Below, one piece after another: positions 59,539-64,000 of a stretch of 64,000 nt of DNA. The stretch is from Microbacterium sp. 11MF (lineage in GTDB: Bacteria > Actinomycetota > Actinomycetes > Actinomycetales > Microbacteriaceae), in contig NZ_KB911459.1 in the NCBI RefSeq assembly GCF_000383475.1, positions 572,467 to 636,466 on the forward strand, in the 5' to 3' direction. Under the pieces are notes generated by a model that saw nothing but the letters and a program-made list of their open reading frames with translations, had not been told where the DNA came from and made no database searches. Position numbers and translations under genes: made by a program. The first letter of the stretch is position 1. Each line of letters begins with the position of its first letter.

Positions 59539-60723
59539 GTGAGCGGCACCGACGACAAGCCCCGCAACGGCTTCTTCGACTCCCTCCGTGCACGCACGGT
59601 GTCCACCGACGTGTCGGGGACGGTCCCGCGCGGCCTGAAGATCGCGACTGCCTACGCGTGGCGCTTCCTCGTCCTGGCGGCGGCGATCGCCGTCATGGTC
59701 TGGATCGTCATCCAGCTGCGGCTGCTGATCATCCCGCTCCTGGCCGCGATCCTCATCACCGCTCTCGTGTGGCCGATGTTCACCCTCCTGCTGCGGCGTC
59801 TACCGCGCTGGCTCGCGCTCATCATCACCCTGCTCGTCACGGTCGCCATCATCGGCGGACTCCTCTGGGTGGCGATCTGGCAGATCACGCAGGATGCGGC
59901 ATCCGTTCGCAACCGCACGATCGCGGGGATCGGGCAGTTCCGGGACTACCTCATCGACGGTCCGCTCCACCTCACCGGGCGCGAGATCGACGACGCCGTC
60001 CGGCAGGGCTTCGGGATGCTCCAGGAGCAAGCGCAGCTGCTGTGGTCGGGTGCGCTGGCGATCGGGTCGACGATCGGGCATGTGGCGACCGGCATCCTGC
60101 TGACGCTGTTCATCCTCATCTGCATCCTCGCCGACGGCGGCGGCATCTGGCGCTGGGTCGTGCGGCTGTTCCCCCAGCGCGCCCGTGACGCCGTCGACGG
60201 CGCCGGCCGGGCCGGATGGCGCACGGTGATCACCTATGCCCGCACGCAGCTGCTCGTCGCCACGATCGACGCGATCGGCATCGGCGTCGGCGCGGCCCTC
60301 CTCGGGGTGCCGCTCGCGGCCCCGATCGGCGTGCTGGTCTTCCTCGGCGCGTTCGTCCCCTTCGTGGGAGCGGTGCTGACGGGCGCTCTCGCCGTGTTCC
60401 TCGCCCTCGTCTACAACGGGCCGTGGATCGCCCTCTGGATGCTCGTCATCGTCCTCGGCGTCCAGCAGATCGAGGGCCACATCCTGCAACCGCTCCTGAT
60501 GGGGGCAGCCGTCAAGGTCCACCCGCTGGCCGTCGTGCTGGCCGTGGCAGGGGGCGCGATGATCGCCGGGATCGCGGGCGCGGTGTTCGCCGTCCCGCTG
60601 GCGGCCTTCGTCAACGTGGTCTGGCTCTACCTCTCGCGGCGAGGGTGGGAGAAGCCCGTGGATGCCGGTCCTGACGACCTCATCTGGAGCACCGTGCCGC
60701 GAAGCAGGAGGATGACCGCGTGA
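59539..60723 (+). CDS. AI-2E (PerM/UPF0118) family transporter
   Basis: 394 residues, about eight spans. Typical features: paired N-terminal helices (YAWRFLVLAAAIAVMVWIVI, LLIIPLLAAILITALVWPMF), soluble middle part, and C-terminal PIGVLVFLGAFVPFVGAVLTGALAVFLALVYNG and QQIEGHILQPLLMG motifs. The family includes E. coli TqsA, tied to AI-2 export, and Na+/H+ antiporter-like members; the substrate here is open. Stop overlaps the ilvA start (GTGA). Confidence 0.92.
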   Translation: MSGTDDKPRNGFFDSLRARTVSTDVSGTVPRGLKIATAYAWRFLVLAAAIAVMVWIVIQLRLLIIPLLAAILITALVWPMFTLLLRRLPRWLALIITLLVTVAIIGGLLWVAIWQITQDAASVRNRTIAGIGQFRDYLIDGPLHLTGREIDDAVRQGFGMLQEQAQLLWSGALAIGSTIGHVATGILLTLFILICILADGGGIWRWVVRLFPQRARDAVDGAGRAGWRTVITYARTQLLVATIDAIGIGVGAALLGVPLAAPIGVLVFLGAFVPFVGAVLTGALAVFLALVYNGPWIALWMLVIVLGVQQIEGHILQPLLMGAAVKVHPLAVVLAVAGGAMIAGIAGAVFAVPLAAFVNVVWLYLSRRGWEKPVDAGPDDLIWSTVPRSRRMTA

Positions 60724-61967
60724 GCGAACAGGCGAAGATCGCCGCCCCCACCCTGGCGGAGTTCGAGGCCGCCGCGACCGAGCTCGCCGGTGTCGTCTCG
60801 CGCACCCCCGTGGAGGGCTCCGACTTCCTGTCGGGAGTCCTCGGCGCCCCCGTGCACCTGAAGCTCGAGAACCTTCAGCGCACCGGCTCGTTCAAGATCC
60901 GCGGTGCGACCTACCGGCTGTCCCGCCTCACCGAGGAGGAACGGGCCCGCGGCGTCGTCGCCGCGTCCGCCGGCAACCACGCGCAGGGGGTCGCCCTCGG
61001 GGCGCAGACCCTCGGCATCCGTGCCACCATCTTCATGCCCCTGGGCGTGCCGGTACCCAAGCTCCTCGCGACGCGCGGATACGGCGCGGACGTCATCCTC
61101 GAGGGGGCGACGGTCGAGACGCCGCTCCGCCTCGCGCAGGAGTTCGCCGAGCGCACCGGCGCCGTGTTCATCCCCCCCTACGACAACCACGACATCATCC
61201 TCGGCCAGGGGACCCTGGGCCTCGAGCTCATGGATGAGATCCCCGGGCTCGAGACCGTCGTCGTCGGCATCGGCGGGGGAGGGCTCGCCGCCGGCGTGGC
61301 CGCGGCCGTGAAGGCGCGCGCCGCCGCCGAAGGTCGCAGCATCCGGGTCATCGGCGTGCAGGCAGAGAACTCCGCGGGATACCCGGGCTCGCTCCTCGCC
61401 GGCCGTCCGCTGGACGCGGAGCACACGTCGCCCACGATCGCGGATGGGATCGCGGTGAAGCGGCCCGGCACGATCCCGTTCGACATCATCCGTGACCTCG
61501 TGGACGAGGTCGTCACGGTGAGCGACGATGACATCGCCCGCGCGATCCTGGTGCTGATCGAGCGCGCGAAACAGGTCGTCGAGCCCGCCGGCGCGGTGGG
61601 AGTGGCCGCGATCCTCACCGGCAAGGTCGTCGCGTCGGGACCGACCGCGGCGATCCTCTCGGGAGGGAACATCGACCCACTGCTGCTGCAGCGCGTCGTC
61701 GCGCACGGCCTGGCGGCATCCGGTCGGTACATGACCCTGCAGATCCCGTTGCCCGACCGTCCCGGTCAGCTCGCACGGGTGTCCGAGCTGCTGTCGGTCG
61801 TGGGAGCGAACGTGATCGAGGTGCTGCACACCCGCCACGGACAGGGCCTGCAGATCAGCGAGGTCATCCTGCAGCTGAGCGTCGAGACGCGCGGTGAGGA
61901 GCACCGCGCTCAGGTTCTCGCGATCCTGCAGGACGCCGGTTACGCGCCGACGGTCGTCCCGAACTGA
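60720..61967 (+). CDS. ilvA: Threonine ammonia-lyase (threonine dehydratase)
   Basis: PLP enzyme: L-threonine to 2-oxobutanoate and ammonia, first step towards isoleucine. 415 residues. PLP Lys in RTGSFKIRGA, serine/threonine loop SAGNHAQGVALGA, glycine loop GIGGGGLAAG. C-terminal ACT-like domain at about 330-412 (TLQIPLPDRPGQLARVSELLSVVGANV). The single ACT domain resembles the short (TdcB-plus-ACT) type more than the two-ACT IlvA, so biosynthetic versus catabolic use is not settled. GTG 60720 is coupled to the transporter. Confidence 0.94.
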   Translation: MSEQAKIAAPTLAEFEAAATELAGVVSRTPVEGSDFLSGVLGAPVHLKLENLQRTGSFKIRGATYRLSRLTEEERARGVVAASAGNHAQGVALGAQTLGIRATIFMPLGVPVPKLLATRGYGADVILEGATVETPLRLAQEFAERTGAVFIPPYDNHDIILGQGTLGLELMDEIPGLETVVVGIGGGGLAAGVAAAVKARAAAEGRSIRVIGVQAENSAGYPGSLLAGRPLDAEHTSPTIADGIAVKRPGTIPFDIIRDLVDEVVTVSDDDIARAILVLIERAKQVVEPAGAVGVAAILTGKVVASGPTAAILSGGNIDPLLLQRVVAHGLAASGRYMTLQIPLPDRPGQLARVSELLSVVGANVIEVLHTRHGQGLQISEVILQLSVETRGEEHRAQVLAILQDAGYAPTVVPN

Positions 61968-61980
61968 CCGGAGCCGGTCA
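61965..61980. terminator. Palindrome containing both stop codons of ilvA and greA
   Basis: TGACCGGAGCCGGTCA is a perfect palindrome whose two ends are the TGA of ilvA and, on the other strand, the TGA of greA. It may act as a minimal shared terminator. No T run. Confidence 0.4.
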
Positions 61981-62457
61981 CTGACCGGTGTAGGTCTCGA
62001 CCTTCACGATCTCGACGGAGATCTCCTTGCCGTTCGGGGCGGTGTAGCTTGTCTTCTCGCCCTCGCGCAGGCCCATGATGGCTTCGCCGAGGGGGGATGC
62101 CTCGCTGTAGACGTCGAGCTCGCTGTTCGCGCCGATCTCGCGGTTGCCGAGGAGGAACACCTCTTCGCCGCCGGCGACGATCGCAGTGACGACGGTTCCC
62201 GACAGGACCGTGCCGTCGGATTCGGGCGCGACGCCCACCTTCGCGTCCTTCAGCAGCTGCTGGAGCGTGCGGATGCGCGCCTCCTGCTTGCCCTGCTCGT
62301 CCTTCGCCGCGTGGTAGCCGCCGTTCTCCTTGAGGTCGCCTTCTTCGCGGGCGGCCTCGATGCGCTTGGCGATCTCTTCGCGGCCCGTCGTCGAGAGCTC
62401 TTCGAGCTCGGCGGCGAGGCGGTCGTAGGCCTCCTGGGTCAGGAACGTCTCGGACAC
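61978..62457 (-). CDS. greA: Transcription elongation factor GreA
   Basis: Rescues backtracked RNA polymerase by stimulating transcript cleavage. 159 residues: N-terminal coiled coil (about 8-75; LTQEAYDRLAAELEELSTTGREEIAKRI, AREEGDLKENGGYHAAKDEQG with the acidic tip) and C-terminal FKBP-like domain (EIGANSELDVYSEASPLGEAIMG). GTG 62457 has GGGAGA about six bases upstream. Confidence 0.97.
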   Translation of the reverse strand: MSETFLTQEAYDRLAAELEELSTTGREEIAKRIEAAREEGDLKENGGYHAAKDEQGKQEARIRTLQQLLKDAKVGVAPESDGTVLSGTVVTAIVAGGEEVFLLGNREIGANSELDVYSEASPLGEAIMGLREGEKTSYTAPNGKEISVEIVKVETYTGQ

Positions 62458-62491
62458 GTGATCTCCCGGTGCGGTCGATGGGTAAGCCAAA

Positions 62492-62514
62492 CGCCCCGGC
62501 AAGTCACCGGGGCG
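62492..62514 (-). terminator. Intrinsic terminator after DUF4307 gene
   Basis: Perfect eight-base stem CGCCCCGG/CCGGGGCG with a seven-base loop; read leftward it is followed by TTTGG. It separates the DUF4307 gene from greA, so greA has its own promoter just after it. Confidence 0.75.
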
Positions 62515-62528
62515 CGAGAAATCCCAGC

Positions 62529-62933
62529 TTAGAGGATCCAGCAGGAGCGGACAAAACCTGTCGTGGCTTCGGCCGTGGTGCGGATGCGTTCGGTCAGGGC
62601 GCGGGTGTGGTCGTCCGAGGACTCCAGTTCGACGACTCTGAACCCGACGATGCCGTGATCCGGGTCCTGCGCCTCGAGCGCACACGCGACCTTGGTGTCG
62701 GGTCTGATCGACACCTGGAATCGGACCTCGACGGTGTGCTCGTCGACGACGGCGAACCCGGTCGAGTCGGCGTCCACCGAGTTGATCGCATTCGACACGG
62801 TCGACCAGCCGAGAAGACCTGTCGCGGCGACGGCGACGACACCGACGAGAACCCAGGTCATGCGGCGGGATGCCGTCGACCGGGTGCGCCCGTACCGCTC
62901 GGCGAGCTTGCGGTCGACGTCGGTCAGGGTCAT
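62529..62933 (-). CDS. DUF4307 membrane protein
   Basis: 134 residues: a cytosolic N-terminus LAERYGRTRSTASRR, one membrane span (WVLVGVVAVAATGLLGW), then an extracytoplasmic beta domain with VRFQVSIRPDTKVACALEAQDPDHGIVGFRVVEL. Actinobacterial family of unknown function that commonly sits near greA, as here. ATG 62933; TAGAAC nine bases upstream is a poor -10. Confidence 0.9.
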   Translation of the reverse strand: MTLTDVDRKLAERYGRTRSTASRRMTWVLVGVVAVAATGLLGWSTVSNAINSVDADSTGFAVVDEHTVEVRFQVSIRPDTKVACALEAQDPDHGIVGFRVVELESSDDHTRALTERIRTTAEATTGFVRSCWIL

Positions 62934-62993
62934 GCGGCATCCGTTCTAGGCTGGGATCCCAGGCTATTCGCTCTGGCTGAGGAATGAGGTCAC

Positions 62994-63278
62994 ATGCCGG
63001 ATCTGCGAGGGCTCGCAGCCACCCCGTCTCCCACCCCGACCGGACCGCCCGCCGAGCTGGTGACGCCGGGTATCGCGGGATTCGTCGCCATCGCGGTGGT
63101 GGCGATCGTGATCGTCCTCCTGGCGATCGACATGCTGCGCCGCATCCGCCGTGCTCAGTACCGGTCGGACGTCAACGAGATGCTGGATGCCGAGGAGGCA
63201 GCAGCTCGTGGAGAGGTCGCGCCCCGCGACGAGGAGGGACCCGAGGACCTCACGCCGGGAGGCCCAGCGAGGGGCTGA
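62994..63278 (+). CDS. Small membrane protein of unknown function
   Basis: 94 residues. A Pro/Thr-rich N-terminus, one span (GIAGFVAIAVVAIVIVLLAIDML), then a charged cytosolic tail RRIRRAQYRSDVNEMLDAEEAAARGE. ATG 62994 with GAGG six bases before. TAGGCT at 62947-62952 is a possible -10 with a leader of about 35 bases. No family recognised by me beyond small actinobacterial membrane proteins. Its end overlaps the convergent gene by 29 bases. Confidence 0.8.
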   Translation: MPDLRGLAATPSPTPTGPPAELVTPGIAGFVAIAVVAIVIVLLAIDMLRRIRRAQYRSDVNEMLDAEEAAARGEVAPRDEEGPEDLTPGGPARG

Positions 63279-63987
63279 GCGGTGACAGCGAGATCAACAG
63301 GCACGCGGTCCAGTGGCAGAGGAACGCCAGCACCGTGCAGACGTGGAAGATCTCGTGGAACCCGAAGTGCCCCGGCCACGGGTTGGGGCGCTTCAGGGCG
63401 TAGACGATCGCACCGCCGGTGTAGAGCAGTCCGCCCACGATCACGAGGAACATCATCGCGACGCTCGCGCGCAGCAGGTCGCCCAGGTACATGACGGCGG
63501 CCCAGCCGAGCAGCAGGTACAGCGCGACGTAGAGCCAGCGCGGCGCGTTGATCCAGAACACCCGGAACAGGATGCCGAGCAGGGCGCCCGACCACACCAG
63601 GACGAGCAGCAGCGTCCCCTGACCGGGGGCGAGGGCGAGGGTGGCGATCGGCGTGTACGTCCCCGCGATGAGCAGGAGGATGTTCGCGTGATCGATGCGC
63701 TTGAGCACGATCTTGGTCCGCGGGCCCCAGTCGAAACGGTGGTAGAGCGCGGAGTTGCCGAAGAGCAGCAGCGAGGTCACCATGAACACGGCGGCCGCCC
63801 ACTTCGCCGGGGCTCCCTGCGCGAGCGCGATCAGGACGACTCCCGCGACGATCGCGACCGGGAATGTGCCCGCGTGGACCCACCCGCGCCAGGTGGGTCT
63901 GATCTCGACCTGTTCGTCGACCGCCGCCGCTTCGAGGAGGGGCAGCTGAGGCATCTCGGCTCCGTCGTCGGGAAGGTTTCGGGTCAC
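63250..63987 (-). CDS. Haemolysin III / PAQR family membrane protein
   Basis: 245 residues, seven spans. Family motifs with conserved metal-site residues: NSALYHRFDWGP, RIDHANILLLIAGTYTP and the C-terminal GFHEIFHVCTVLAFLCHW, giving the His/Asp/His-His set of the PAQR (adiponectin-receptor-like) fold. The physiological role in bacteria is unclear; some members are called haemolysin III. GTG 63987 lies seven bases after TAGGCT at the window edge. Confidence 0.92.
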   Translation of the reverse strand: MTRNLPDDGAEMPQLPLLEAAAVDEQVEIRPTWRGWVHAGTFPVAIVAGVVLIALAQGAPAKWAAAVFMVTSLLLFGNSALYHRFDWGPRTKIVLKRIDHANILLLIAGTYTPIATLALAPGQGTLLLVLVWSGALLGILFRVFWINAPRWLYVALYLLLGWAAVMYLGDLLRASVAMMFLVIVGGLLYTGGAIVYALKRPNPWPGHFGFHEIFHVCTVLAFLCHWTACLLISLSPLSPSLGLPA

Positions 63988-63994
63988 GTCCCCG

Positions 63995-64000
63995 AGCCTA
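63995..64000 (-). promoter_or_regulatory. -10 box TAGGCT of haemolysin III-like gene
   Basis: Read leftward, TAGGCT is seven bases before GTG 63987; it is the last six bases of the window. Confidence 0.55.

Overview
This is chromosomal DNA of a high-GC actinobacterium, most likely Microbacteriaceae and plausibly Microbacterium. The evidence is the protein similarity as I recognise it, the coproporphyrin-type haem pathway, the gene order, and many short-spaced TANNNT boxes typical of leaderless actinobacterial transcripts. I see no IS element, prophage, CRISPR array or clear pseudogene. Genes are packed tightly and no gene-free stretch exceeds 300 bases; the longest is 36507-36760, the leader region of ribosomal protein L25.

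The window is a conserved actinobacterial housekeeping backbone with modules inserted between its members. The backbone runs tatD (left edge), rsmA, ispE, ABC-F, tRNA-Gln, glmU, prs, rplY, pth, mfd, mazG, eno, ftsB, DUF501. From memory this is broadly the set found around ksgA-eno in Mycobacterium, although the order within glmU/prs/rplY/pth differs there.

1-11.6 kb: a complete haem biosynthesis locus. hemA plus a LacI-type regulator run leftward. hemE-hemG-hemQ-hemH-hemC-hemD-hemB-hemL run rightward with overlapping start and stop codons. Together they cover every step from glutamyl-tRNA to haem by the coproporphyrin route.

11.6-22.5 kb: a lipoprotein, rsmA, a phosphoesterase, a stealth-family sugar-phosphate transferase, an aldo/keto reductase, ispE, an Eis-like acetyltransferase, an ABC-F ATPase, a pseudouridine synthase and a MarR regulator. 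22.5-26.2 kb: a 1207-residue secreted GH53 galactanase, divergent from the MarR gene and separated from it by a palindromic candidate operator.

26.2-36.5 kb: tRNA-Gln lies one base before glmU, followed by prs. Next is a three-gene flavin module (FMN-binding lipoprotein, ApbE FMN transferase, membrane NqrB-like/ferredoxin-reductase fusion), a two-component system, a VanZ-like protein, gnd and a 38-residue membrane protein. The flavin module is the most interesting functional unit here: it looks like a route from cytosolic NAD(P)H across the membrane to a covalently flavinylated surface protein.

36.5-64 kb: rplY, pth and mfd; then ppc, two amino-acid permeases, mazG, hisS, a YdeI-like protein, an SGNH hydrolase and an autoregulated GntR/DUF1648 pair; then an O-methyltransferase, eno, ftsB, DUF501, a mycosin-like membrane serine protease and type II NADH dehydrogenase. 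A tRNA with anticodon UAA but a short variable loop follows, then lemA, an AI-2E family permease, ilvA, greA, DUF4307 and a haemolysin-III family protein.

Sixteen genes have a TANNNT box only 6-7 bases before the start codon and no Shine-Dalgarno sequence in between, so leaderless transcription is probably a major mode here. Two genes (hemE and the VanZ-like gene) appear to use non-canonical start codons.
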